A stretch of 64,000 nucleotides of DNA. Source: G942493375 sp942493375. Lineage in GTDB: Bacteria > Armatimonadota > UBA5829. Both the position numbers and the translations under genes were made by a program. The notes beneath the pieces were generated by a model that was not told the origin of the DNA, searched no databases, and saw only the letters and a program-made list of their open reading frames with translations. The number at the start of each line of letters is the position of its first letter. Position 1 is the first letter of the stretch. The DNA lies in assembly GCA_942493375.1 (NCBI GenBank), contig OW818698.1, forward strand, positions 7,130,001-7,194,000, read 5' to 3'. Positions 27,147 to 35,918 of this stretch are shown here, one piece after another.

Positions 27147-27212
27147 GTCATTCTGAACGCAGTGAAGAATCTGCTGTATAAACAATAGAGCCCTCACTGT
27201 GTTCAGAATGAC
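27147..27212. repeat. palindromic GTCATTCTGAAC repeat
   Basis: The arms at 27147-27165 (GTCATTCTGAACGCAGTGA) and 27194-27212 pair over 19 bp with one mismatch. The left arm continues into AGAATCTGC. It lies between the convergent nitroreductase and clpB genes, so it may also end transcription from both sides. Related motifs occur at 52373-52443 and 23343-23401. Confidence 0.65.
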
Positions 27213-27240
27213 AGTATATCCATTCTAAACATACTCGTAT

Positions 27241-29871
27241 TTACTGGCTTGTGGCGTAAACCGTTTCCTTCCGGAATATGATCTCGCTGTCCACATAATC
27301 TGCAATAATGTGGTCGCCTTCGACAAACTCTCCTGCAAGCATCCTGGTTGCCAGTTTGTCCTGGATTTCGCGCTGTATAGCTCTCTTCAAAGGCCTGGCT
27401 CCATAAGCAGGATCATATCCGATTTTTGCAATATAATCTGCAGCTTGTGTACTGAGTTCAATACTCATTTGCCGATCAGAAAGACGCTTCTGCAACCCTC
27501 GGATCTGTATCTCCACTATTTGTCTGATGTGTTCCTTACCCAGAGAGTGGAATACAACAATCTCATCAACTCGGTTAAGAAACTCCGGCCTGAAGTGATT
27601 CTTCAATGCATCCATAACCCGTCTGCGTATCTCGTCATCCAGCATTACCGCACCCGATGTGTCGCGGAATCCCAGTCTTCCGGACTCGTGAATGGTGTCA
27701 GATCCGATATTGCTGGTCATAACTATAACAGCGTTTTTAAAATCAACTGTTCGTCCCTGCCCGTCAGTCAATCGTCCATCTTCCAGGATTTGAAGAAGAA
27801 CATTGAACACATCAGGATGCGCTTTTTCTATTTCATCAAACAAAATCACACTGTAAGGTCTCCGGCGGACATGTTCCGTAAGATATCCACCCTCATCATA
27901 ACCTACATAACCTGGAGGTGCGCCAATCAAACGTGAGACCGCATGTTTCTCCATGAACTCCGACATATCTATTCTGACCATCGCCTTTTCATCATCAAAG
28001 AGAAAATCTGCAAGGCTCCTGGCCAGTTCTGTCTTTCCTACTCCAGTAGGACCCAGGAATATAAAGCTGCCAATAGGTCTATTGGGGTCTTGCAGACCTG
28101 CCCGGGTTCTTCTTACGGCATTAGAGATTGCACCGATGCCTTCCTCTTGTCCAATAACACGCTCTGACAAGCGTTTCTCCATCTGCAGAAGCTTGTGAAT
28201 TTCACCTTCCATAAGTCTGGATACAGGAATCCCTGTCCATTTGCCTACGACCTCAGCTATATCCTCTTCATCAACTTCTTCCTTAAGCATCTTCTTTGTT
28301 TTTTGAAGATCAGCCAGGGCTTGAGTTTTTTCAAGAAGGCTGGCTTGAAGATTCGGTACTGCACCATGTCTAAGCTCAGCAGCTTTTCCCAGGTCACCTG
28401 AACGTTCTGCACTCAGTTCTAGGTTTTTGGTGTCTTCTATTTGAGACTTAATCTCACGTATTGCACTGATAGCGGCTTTTTCATTGGACCAATGAGTTTT
28501 CATCTCAGATGAACGCTCACGAAGATCTGCCAACTCTCGTTCCAGTTTATCCAGCCTGTCCCTGGATGGTTTATCGGTCTCTTTGCGGAGTGCTTCCCGT
28601 TCGATCTCCATTTGTATTATTCTTCGTTCAACTTCATCAATCTCGGTAGGCATGCTGTCTATTTCAATACGCAATTTGGAGGCAGCTTCATCTATAAGGT
28701 CAATTGCCTTGTCTGGTAGAAATCTGTCAGAGATATAGCGATCTGATAAAACAGATGCAGCTACCAGGGCGGTATCCTGGATGCGCACCCCGTGATGTCC
28801 TTCATATCGTTCCTTAAGGCCTCGTAGGATCGCTATTGTATCGTCAACAGAGGGTGGGGCGACCACGACCGGCTGGAAGCGTCTTTCCAAAGCCGCATCC
28901 TTCTCGACGTACTTTCGGTATTCATCCAGTGTCGTTGCGCCAACGCACTTGAGTTCTCCTCTTGCCAGCATAGGTTTCAACAGATTTGCTGCATCCACGG
29001 CCCCTTCAGCAGAGCCTGCTCCTACTATCGTGTGCATCTCATCGATAAACAGGATAATTTCTCCCTGTGCTTCTTTGATCTCATTGAGAACTGCTTTCAG
29101 CCTGTCTTCAAATTCCCCTCTGAATTTGGATCCGGCTATCAATGCGCCCAGATCTAATGCTACTACTTTTTTGTCTTTGAGGGATTCAGGGATATCACCG
29201 GCTACTATTCTCTGCGCCAGACCTTCGACAATAGCAGTTTTACCCACCCCAGGTTCACCTATCAGGACCGGGTTGTTCTTTGTCCTGCGGGAAAGAACCT
29301 GTATCACTCTACGTATTTCCTCATCACGACCGATCACCGGATCAAGCTTGCCTTTTTGAGCTTCTGCAGTAAGGTCCCTGCCGTATTTCTGCAGGGCTTG
29401 GTACTTGTCTTCAGGATTTTGATCTGTCACTCTTTGAGTGCCTCTAACTTCTGCCAGAGCTTTATAGATGGCGTCTCGGTCAGCTCCCAGACTCTGCATA
29501 GCCTGACCAGCGGGAGACTGAAGAGAGGCAATACTGATTAACAGGTGTTCCGTGCTTAGGAATTCATCCTTAAGCCTTTCTGCTTCCTGGTTAGCTAGTT
29601 CGAATACTTTTGTGAGGTTACTTCCCATGTATTGGCCTGCACCTGACGAGATTTTTGGCATTGTGTTTATTGTTTGTTGTATTGTTGCAGCCAGAGTTGT
29701 TGGATTGATACCAAGTTTCTGCAAAATTGGTGACACTACGCCTGATTCCTGTCGAATTAATGCCAAAGCCAGGTGTTCAGCTTCAATATTTTGTTGCCCG
29801 TTCTGTTCAGCAATATGTTGAGCATCCTGTATTGCGTCTTGAGCCTTGATTGTGAGCTTGTCCATCCTCAT
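27241..29871 (-). CDS. clpB: ATP-dependent chaperone ClpB
   Basis: An 876-residue Hsp100 disaggregase. In order: N-terminal Clp repeat domain (about 1-150), first AAA+ module with Walker A GEPGVGKTA, a middle coiled coil (about 400-525, typical of ClpB and absent from ClpA/ClpC), and second AAA+ module with GPTGVGKTE followed by the C-terminal domain. It threads aggregated proteins for refolding with DnaK/DnaJ. ATG 29871 has GAGGTG 7 nt upstream. A HAIR-like inverted repeat overlaps its likely promoter, suggesting HspR-type heat-shock control. Confidence 0.97.
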   Translation of the reverse strand: MRMDKLTIKAQDAIQDAQHIAEQNGQQNIEAEHLALALIRQESGVVSPILQKLGINPTTLAATIQQTINTMPKISSGAGQYMGSNLTKVFELANQEAERLKDEFLSTEHLLISIASLQSPAGQAMQSLGADRDAIYKALAEVRGTQRVTDQNPEDKYQALQKYGRDLTAEAQKGKLDPVIGRDEEIRRVIQVLSRRTKNNPVLIGEPGVGKTAIVEGLAQRIVAGDIPESLKDKKVVALDLGALIAGSKFRGEFEDRLKAVLNEIKEAQGEIILFIDEMHTIVGAGSAEGAVDAANLLKPMLARGELKCVGATTLDEYRKYVEKDAALERRFQPVVVAPPSVDDTIAILRGLKERYEGHHGVRIQDTALVAASVLSDRYISDRFLPDKAIDLIDEAASKLRIEIDSMPTEIDEVERRIIQMEIEREALRKETDKPSRDRLDKLERELADLRERSSEMKTHWSNEKAAISAIREIKSQIEDTKNLELSAERSGDLGKAAELRHGAVPNLQASLLEKTQALADLQKTKKMLKEEVDEEDIAEVVGKWTGIPVSRLMEGEIHKLLQMEKRLSERVIGQEEGIGAISNAVRRTRAGLQDPNRPIGSFIFLGPTGVGKTELARSLADFLFDDEKAMVRIDMSEFMEKHAVSRLIGAPPGYVGYDEGGYLTEHVRRRPYSVILFDEIEKAHPDVFNVLLQILEDGRLTDGQGRTVDFKNAVIVMTSNIGSDTIHESGRLGFRDTSGAVMLDDEIRRRVMDALKNHFRPEFLNRVDEIVVFHSLGKEHIRQIVEIQIRGLQKRLSDRQMSIELSTQAADYIAKIGYDPAYGARPLKRAIQREIQDKLATRMLAGEFVEGDHIIADYVDSEIIFRKETVYATSQ

Positions 29872-29915
29872 TTCAATTCACCTCATTAATAGAACTGAAG
29901 TAATTACACTGTAAA

Positions 29916-29946
29916 ATACTATAACTTGAGTCAGTAGCTATCAAGT
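29916..29946 (-). promoter_or_regulatory. clpB promoter with HAIR-like inverted repeat
   Basis: On the minus strand TTGATA (29939-29944) and TAGTAT (29916-29921) are 17 bp apart. Overlapping the spacer and -35 box is an inverted repeat: CTTGAGT (29925-29931), 7 bp, then TATCAAG (29939-29945). The HspR operator HAIR is CTTGAGT-N7-ACTCAAG, so the left half is perfect and the right half matches 5 of 7; extended arms ACTTGA/TCAAGT are perfect complements. The position is where a repressor would block transcription. Confidence 0.5.
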
Positions 29947-30451
29947 AAAGTAAGTCAGTATACAATATATACGGTGTTTGAGCAATTTTTGTTCCATTAA
30001 TATCTCACTGCTACATTTGATCATTCTGCAAGAAATCTATCTAAACATGACTCTTTTGGCACGTTTCTTGCTCCTCCATTTATGGGTAATAAATAAATGT
30101 ATCTCAATAAGACTGTTTTTCTATCTTTAAGTATGCAAGTGACCGAAAATTATAATGTTTGTCGGAAACGTTTTTAGGCATGCCGGAGTCTTAGAAGAGA
30201 AACCTGTATATCATGTAAAGTAAAGTGTCATGGTATTTTTGCAAACAACCTGGCTATTAATAAGTATTTTGTACACCTTTAAGAAGGAAAGCTGGGCTGA
30301 ATGTATAAATAACATGACATAGCGAGTTTGCGCCGGAATGCGAGGTGGTTCTAAACATTCTTTCCATTTCAATACGGAAAGATACCCGCGGATTGCGGGC
30401 AGGCTGTGTCGCGGACTTATTTGTTTCTTCTTTTGCAGGTAGGAGTAGTAT
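29947..30451. other. 505-bp non-coding gap with hairpins before the sigma factor
   Basis: No credible gene. Near its right end are two small hairpins: CTTTCC/GGAAAG (30360-30381) and CCCGC/GCGGG (30385-30399), 50-90 bp before the sigma-factor start. They could form a 5' leader structure. No tRNA or CIRCE-type operator was seen. Confidence 0.4.
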
Positions 30452-31348
30452 ATGAGATCCGAATTGCTGGAATCGGTGGGGTCAGAGCATATACGTGTAC
30501 CGGAGTTTCGCCATTCTGATGTCGGTGACTCGATAGAACTATACCTTACACGTGTTGGCAGGAGACCTCTTCTGACGGCCGCCGAAGAGAAACTGCTTAC
30601 TAGAAAAGCTCAGGCAGGCGACGAAAGAGCCAAGTGCCTGATAATAGAATCAAATCTTAAACTTGTTGTCAGTATAGCCAAAGTTTATGCAAGATCAGGT
30701 ATGCCACTGTGTGATCTCATACAGGAAGGCAATCTTGGGCTTATAAAAGCCGTCGAATCATTCGATCCGGACAGAGGCTTCAGATTCAGCACCTATGCAG
30801 TTGGATGGATAAAACAAGCTATAACCAGGGCAATTGAAAGATTCGGAAGGACAATTAGAGTGCCCAGTTATGTGGTTCAATCTATTCGTAGATTAAACCG
30901 GGCAGGCACAATGTTTGTCAATGAGAATGGACGAGAGCCTACTGATGAAGAACTGGCTGAAGTCCTTGACTTGCCATCAGACAAACTTGCGAAACTGATG
31001 GAAGCATCGGAAGCGCTTGTTTCACTCGATGAAATCATTGATGAAGACGGAAACACTTGCTTGATTGACCGGGTCAATGATGATACCGCTTCTGATCCCG
31101 AGCAGTGTGCCGTTAACCAGGAGCGAATACAACTACTTAGGCAGTTGATGATGAGTTTGAGTCCACAAGAACAGGCTATCATTGAAAAAAGATTTGGTTT
31201 TCCTGATGGATCTGGCGAAACACTTCAGGAAATTGGTTCTCAGCTTGAGATAACAAGGGAAAGAGTAAGACAAGTTGAGAAAAAAGCTATAAAGAAACTC
31301 AGATCAGCCTGTTCTACAGGTTGGCTGGAGAACTATTTTATGTATTGA
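30452..31348 (+). CDS. RNA polymerase sigma-70 factor, group 2-like (RpoD/RpoS type)
   Basis: A 298-residue sigma factor with regions 1.2 (SIELYLTRVGRRPLL), 2 (DLIQEGNLGLIKAVESFDPDRGFRFSTYAVGWIKQAI), 3 and 4 (ERFGFPDGSGETLQEIGSQL, then ITRERVRQVEKKAI). Region 1.1 and the long non-conserved insert of primary factors are absent, and the region 2.4 edge (RFGRTIRVPSYVV) departs from the primary-factor sequence. A group 2 alternative sigma factor for stress or stationary phase is therefore favoured. The start has TAGGAGTAG upstream. A long leader with hairpins precedes it. Confidence 0.9.
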   Translation: MRSELLESVGSEHIRVPEFRHSDVGDSIELYLTRVGRRPLLTAAEEKLLTRKAQAGDERAKCLIIESNLKLVVSIAKVYARSGMPLCDLIQEGNLGLIKAVESFDPDRGFRFSTYAVGWIKQAITRAIERFGRTIRVPSYVVQSIRRLNRAGTMFVNENGREPTDEELAEVLDLPSDKLAKLMEASEALVSLDEIIDEDGNTCLIDRVNDDTASDPEQCAVNQERIQLLRQLMMSLSPQEQAIIEKRFGFPDGSGETLQEIGSQLEITRERVRQVEKKAIKKLRSACSTGWLENYFMY

Positions 31349-31409
31349 TTTAGAATTTGCACCATTGTATACGACCCAGTCTTTTTATTGCTGGGTCAGC
31401 ATATATCTA

Positions 31410-31449
31410 ACTCGCTTTATTCGCAAGGCAAATATGAGTAAAGCGGGCT
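31410..31449. repeat. short member of the outer palindromic family
   Basis: ACTCGCTTTATTC and GAGTAAAGCGGGC form the arms of a short palindrome that resembles the ends of the repeats at 22624, 27057 and 39352 but has only a ~15-nt interior. It follows a small hairpin, GACCCAG/CTGGGTC (31373-31397), just after the sigma factor gene. Confidence 0.45.
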
Positions 31450-31557
31450 AAACGTTAGTTCGAACTAAAAGATTGAATTGCTAAAATATCGGATGGCTGC
31501 ATATAAAAAACAGATCAACTGTTTGGTGCACCTGTGAATGGGAGATGGAAGCCTAAG

Positions 31558-31809
31558 ATGGAACAAACCGATACAAAAAGAAGAATGGGTGTTCCGGCAG
31601 TATCACTTGGTGACAAACTCACGGATAGAGAGATGGACATTTTGCGGCGACTATTTAGTGGCCAGTGTTCCACGGAAGTCGCAAGCGAACTACAGGTCAG
31701 CAAAAGAACTGTAGATTTCCATCTGGCTAGAGCATATGCCAAAATGGGAGTAGCCAATAGATACGATGCCTTTAGAAGAGCTGTTGAACTCGGCATAATC
31801 AGCGAGTAA
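31558..31809 (+). CDS. small LuxR-type helix-turn-helix protein
   Basis: An 83-residue protein consisting almost only of a LuxR/GerE DNA-binding domain: LTDREMDILRRLFSG, EVASELQVSKRTVDFHLARAYAKMGV and a C-terminal NRYDAFRRAVELG. There is no receiver, autoinducer or ligand domain. Such stand-alone domains act as small regulators. ATG 31558 has GGAAG 8 nt upstream; GTG 31534 would add 8 residues. It lies ~210 bp after the sigma factor on the same strand. Confidence 0.85.
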   Translation: MEQTDTKRRMGVPAVSLGDKLTDREMDILRRLFSGQCSTEVASELQVSKRTVDFHLARAYAKMGVANRYDAFRRAVELGIISE

Positions 31810-31849
31810 CGATTGGCCACACATTCCTGGTCAATTGCGCTTGGTGATC

Positions 31850-32977
31850 TTATGTCTGGCTTTCAATGTATTCGTTTCTGCCCGTCAATTTCCAAGCAGA
31901 CAAACGTAATTTTCTAGCAATATCAATACCGTAAGGACATTCCACCCCTAAATCCTCATTGTTAATATTTACAGGTATTGAGCAACTTAATTTCGAGAAA
32001 CACTCCCGTGCATAGTCCTGATTGCCAAACCAGAAACGCAGTCGCTCTCTAAGTGCATATTCTGCGGCATCTGGTATGCTGCCACTATACATCTGTCGGT
32101 CATAGTGTCCCTCTAAACCGAATATTTGCATTATGTCCATGTCGAGTTTATTCTTGCTACATTCACCGCATCTTCTACATACATATCCAGCATATTCAGG
32201 AGCAGTTTTATACAGTTCATTCTTCTCTGCATCCGTCATCGGTGAAAACTCGGATGCAAGTTTGATGTTGGATTCGAGCATTTCAATTGTGTTGTTACCT
32301 GCTGCGATAGATGCAACTGGCAGACTCCATGTCCACCTGAACGCATTGCCAGCACTGCGGTGCAGGAGACCGTCAGCAATGGGTTTCATTGCCATCAATC
32401 CTATGCCGTTTTCGACACAGTAGGGGATGATAGAATCATAAATTAATGGGAAGTTAAAATAATCATAATAGTTCATCCACTCCATTACTACATCAAATCG
32501 ATAACGTTGGATGGATTTTAACAGGCTTTCCGGATTGTGGCTGGTGATGCCTATATAGCGGAGCTTGCCTGCTTGTTTTGCTTCAAGTGCTGCAGTCAAG
32601 GCACCGTCTTCCGACATGATCATATCCATTTCTTCCTGAGTGTTGACACCGTGCATAAACAAGTTGTCCAGATGATCTGTTCTCAAGTTTTGCAGGCTTG
32701 TATCTATACTTTTTGCAGCCTCGGATTTACTACGGAAGTGGGTTTTCGTAGACAGAAATACATCATCACGCCTGCCTTGGAGCGCTTTCCCGATTTTTGA
32801 TTCAGAATCTCCATAGGATATAGCAGTCTCTATCAGATTTCCGCCGTAGTCCATGTATTTGTTAATGAGATTTTCAGCGTCAAGGGGTAATACTTCCATC
32901 AAATGGAATCCCCCAAAAGCCAACATTGATACCTGTTCACCGGTTGATCCTAGCGTGCGTTGGGGAATTGTATTCAT
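31850..32977 (-). CDS. aldo/keto reductase-family protein with Cys-rich tail
   Basis: A 375-residue aldo/keto reductase. N-terminal RTLGSTGEQVSMLAFGG, active-site Tyr in AISYGDSESKIG, Lys in FLSTKTHF and His in LFMHGV are visible. The usual catalytic Asp (DTA..YG) is Glu here (IETAISYG). The C-terminal third contains a CRRCGEC cluster, like a family subset with an iron-sulfur-like or zinc site. The start has AGAGGTAAG upstream. It is divergent from the glycoside hydrolase-like gene at 33102. The substrate is unknown. Confidence 0.87.
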   Translation of the reverse strand: MNTIPQRTLGSTGEQVSMLAFGGFHLMEVLPLDAENLINKYMDYGGNLIETAISYGDSESKIGKALQGRRDDVFLSTKTHFRSKSEAAKSIDTSLQNLRTDHLDNLFMHGVNTQEEMDMIMSEDGALTAALEAKQAGKLRYIGITSHNPESLLKSIQRYRFDVVMEWMNYYDYFNFPLIYDSIIPYCVENGIGLMAMKPIADGLLHRSAGNAFRWTWSLPVASIAAGNNTIEMLESNIKLASEFSPMTDAEKNELYKTAPEYAGYVCRRCGECSKNKLDMDIMQIFGLEGHYDRQMYSGSIPDAAEYALRERLRFWFGNQDYARECFSKLSCSIPVNINNEDLGVECPYGIDIARKLRLSAWKLTGRNEYIESQT

Positions 32978-33101
32978 TTTCTTACCTCTGCCTTGTGCTT
33001 GATAGCCTTAAAAGTAGTATAATCTTTTGATAGCCCGGTGTGCAAGCACGTGTTAACGTGTATCAGTATTGCACAACACGCCCTGCGAGGTGATAATTAT
33101 G

Positions 33102-35159
33102 AAATCAGAGAGCTTTAAATGCTCCCGCTTCCAACTTGATATTTCTTATGATGAACAGATACAAAAAATATGCCTTATAGATTCCTATTCAGGAGTCGCT
33201 TATGCAGACAGCGATTATCGATATTCTGCATATATCGAGTCTACAAATGGTATCACTTGTCTGGATGGCCTCTACCAACCACGTGTAGATGAGCATATTT
33301 CGGATAAAGGCGGACGTATTGTCATTATCTCCGGTATCCTCGGGTCTGGCCCGTTGGCCGGTAGTATAAGAGTAGAACATCGGTTCTATATACCTGAAGA
33401 TGACGAATACCTGGAAGAGAGGCTGGTTCTGCGGAACACCGGCAGTGTATCACTCGCTGTTCCGGGTTACAGGTTTGGGCTGCGCAAGAGACTGGCGCCA
33501 TCCAAACAGTATGGTGGTCCAGGAGTTGATATTGAACATTTTAGACTTGTAGCTGTCCCGTTCCGCCTTCAGCCTAATGGTCAGAAGCATGATTACCAGC
33601 TTGATGATATGTACAACGGGAGATACCAGTGCGCTGTTTCTGGTGATATGCATCGATTCAACGCGTCTGTAGACGATGATGGTCGTGCGCGGAGTGAGGG
33701 CTGGGCCTTTACCGATGGTGAAAACGGTCTCCTTGTTATGAAATACAATCCTAATATGATTGAATACTCAATGCTGGAGACAGAGACAACTGGTACTACA
33801 AGACATTTAAACTTTGGTGGAGCAGCGCCTTCTCTGTTTGGCGAACCAGTTAACGCAGGGCGCTTAGCTGCTGGTGGCGAAATCGCTTTTGGAAAAACAA
33901 GATACCATTTCTATGAAGGATTGTGGCGTCGAGCTTACTATTTGTTTAGAGATTTCATGTCAACAATGGGACATGGTATACCGGATAATTATAATCCTCC
34001 AGTAATTTGGAGTGTGCGTTCGCCGGATCTACAGAACACGACACCAGCGGAGATCGTAGAAGAGGCTCGTAGGGCTAAACATGTTGGGTGCAGTGCGATT
34101 TCCCTTGGTTCTGCCTGGGAGTCGGTTAGAGGCTCTGCAAAGTGGGATATAGAGCGTTTGGGTGAACCGACGGAGCTGCTTGGGACATTAAAAAAAGACT
34201 TCGGGTTCGAAGTAAACGTAAATGCTGGTGGCAGAGCATATGGAGACTCATTCCCTGGCGATTATCGTAAGTCAGTTGATGGTTGTATTGGGTTTAGTAG
34301 CCCTTACAAAGAAAACCCTTTCTACGAACCCTGTGTCTGTTATAAGAGATATCAAAACGATCTGGTGAAAAGACTATCGGAAGTAGTCAAGCATGGGGTT
34401 GATTATGTGACATTCAGAGAGTTCGATTGGAGAGGTCCGTGTTATGAACAATCTCATGGTCACGCAATGCCGTCTGCTCCAGGTATACATGGGGAGTCAG
34501 TCGTCGAGATTGTCAGGCATTTGAAGGAAAACCATCCCCAGATCGGGGCAAAAATGGATGATCCAGTATGGCCTTCAGGGGTCCGCTACCTGCCTCCATA
34601 CTATTTGTACGATCAAGGCGCAACTTTTGAGGAGATATCGGCGTTTGGATTCTCTAACGATCCACTGGATGCCTTGCTTTCAGGAAAAGCATTGGCCCTG
34701 TTCTACTATAATCTGGCATATGATCTGCCATTGACAATACGATTGGATATGACCAAGGACAATGATAACTGTTTGGCATTCTGGTATTATGCGTCTACTG
34801 TGAGACATCTTGGTATCTGCAGTAGTGTGTTTGATCAGGATAGATTTGATGCCTACAGAAACGCTATTGATACATACACCAAACTAAAGACTATATATAC
34901 TCAGGGAGTTTTTTACGGATGGGATGAGTTAACCCATGCACATGTGCTCTCTGAACAGTCTCTATGCGTCATCAACGCATTTAATATCACTGATGTTCAG
35001 GTGAATAAACAACTGGAAGTCAGGTTGAATGACATGGGAATTCTAGATGAAGTTTGTGTAGAGGGATCAAATTCGTGCACTGTGGGTAATAAACTTATAC
35101 TTAACCTGGATATACCGCCATTCAGTTCAACAATAGCAACGATCAAACCAGTACATTGA
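33102..35159 (+). CDS. glycoside hydrolase-like protein, possibly alpha-galactosidase clan
   Basis: A 685-residue protein without a signal peptide. An N-terminal beta-sandwich (about 1-270), a TIM-barrel-like middle (about 285-590, starting NPPVIWSVRSPD) and a C-terminal beta domain resemble the three-part layout of clan D (GH27/GH36) enzymes. Candidate acidic residues occur in VTFREFDWRGP and IRLDMTKDND. No exact catalytic signature is recognised, so the family is tentative. ATG 33102 has GAGGTGAT 7 nt upstream; an earlier in-frame start at 33069 lacks one. It is divergent from the aldo/keto reductase gene. Confidence 0.55.
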   Translation, partial: KSESFKCSRFQLDISYDEQIQKICLIDSYSGVAYADSDYRYSAYIESTNGITCLDGLYQPRVDEHISDKGGRIVIISGILGSGPLAGSIRVEHRFYIPEDDEYLEERLVLRNTGSVSLAVPGYRFGLRKRLAPSKQYGGPGVDIEHFRLVAVPFRLQPNGQKHDYQLDDMYNGRYQCAVSGDMHRFNASVDDDGRARSEGWAFTDGENGLLVMKYNPNMIEYSMLETETTGTTRHLNFGGAAPSLFGEPVNAGRLAAGGEIAFGKTRYHFYEGLWRRAYYLFRDFMSTMGHGIPDNYNPPVIWSVRSPDLQNTTPAEIVEEARRAKHVGCSAISLGSAWESVRGSAKWDIERLGEPTELLGTLKKDFGFEVNVNAGGRAYGDSFPGDYRKSVDGCIGFSSPYKENPFYEPCVCYKRYQNDLVKRLSEVVKHGVDYVTFREFDWRGPCYEQSHGHAMPSAPGIHGESVVEIVRHLKENHPQIGAKMDDPVWPSGVRYLPPYYLYDQGATFEEISAFGFSNDPLDALLSGKALALFYYNLAYDLPLTIRLDMTKDNDNCLAFWYYASTVRHLGICSSVFDQDRFDAYRNAIDTYTKLKTIYTQGVFYGWDELTHAHVLSEQSLCVINAFNITDVQVNKQLEVRLNDMGILDEVCVEGSNSCTVGNKLILNLDIPPFSSTIATIKPVH

Positions 35160-35226
35160 CGGGATCATTCATGGCATTTAGAGCGTCTAACTATTACATT
35201 AAGGCCATTCCATACTGGAGATGTAT

Positions 35227-35808
35227 ATGAATAAAATAGGCACCATTAGTTGTGCATTGCTGTCAATTATTGTAGCGTCCGGTTGCCTGGCATCGGAGTT
35301 TTCTGCTAAATACACAGAAAAACAGGGAGAGATAACCAGAAATGGTGTTGAATACGTAAAAAATGGGAATGTCAGGCAGGTTGTTACGGTCAAAGGTAAG
35401 AAACAGGTTATTATCAGCAGAGCAGATAAAAAAGTCACATGGGATTTAAACATGGAGGACAAGACTTACATAGAATATCCATTGACTAAAAGTGACATGT
35501 CAAAGCAGATAGCAGAACGTGCAAAACGTTTGGCTACTGTTAAAAAAACCGGGACCGAAACAATACAGAAACTGGTTTGTGATAAATACACATTTACCTA
35601 TAAAATGGAGCAATTTGGGATAGGGACTCAGTGGGTTTCTCAAAAACTTGTCTGGCCTGTAAAAACCGAGATCAAGTCCAAAGCTGGAGATACTCTTGTA
35701 GAGATGACTGACATTAAAATCGAAGCCCAACCCGACAAGCTCTTCGAAATCCCGAAAGGTTTTCGAAAAATAGAGACTGCAAGCTCACATCCTCAAACAA
35801 ACAAGTAA
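35227..35808 (+). CDS. secreted lipoprotein-like protein of unknown function
   Basis: A 193-residue protein with a signal peptide and a lipobox-like IVASGC ending near residue 19; the -3 position is Ala, so lipid attachment is uncertain. The rest is predicted beta-rich (paired strands with GKKQVIISRADKKVTWDL, then VCDKYTFTYK) and resembles LolA- or DUF4412-like envelope proteins in its layout, without a firm match. ATG 35227 is preferred because GGAG is 6 nt upstream and would touch ATG 35221. A strong terminator follows it. Confidence 0.7.
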   Translation: MNKIGTISCALLSIIVASGCLASEFSAKYTEKQGEITRNGVEYVKNGNVRQVVTVKGKKQVIISRADKKVTWDLNMEDKTYIEYPLTKSDMSKQIAERAKRLATVKKTGTETIQKLVCDKYTFTYKMEQFGIGTQWVSQKLVWPVKTEIKSKAGDTLVEMTDIKIEAQPDKLFEIPKGFRKIETASSHPQTNK

Positions 35809-35829
35809 TTCATACCATTGGATTAGTGA

Positions 35830-35877
35830 ACAAAAAAGCTGAGGTACGATTAGAAATTGTACCTCAGCATTTTTGTT
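35830..35877. terminator. bidirectional terminator hairpin
   Basis: A perfect 10-bp stem, GCTGAGGTAC (35838-35847) and GTACCTCAGC (35859-35868), has an A run before and a T run after it; AACAAAAA and TTTTTGTT also pair. It separates convergent genes at 35808 and 35919 and can end both transcripts. Confidence 0.85.
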
Positions 35878-35918
35878 CGTTCTAAACGCCAGATATAGCA
35901 TCTGGCCAATTATATACT

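Noticed and set aside
29872..30451. CIRCE operator or tRNA in the clpB-sigma gap
   Set aside because: No TTAGCACTC-N9-GAGTGCTAA repeat and no tRNA-like T-loop were found; only the HAIR-like repeat remains.
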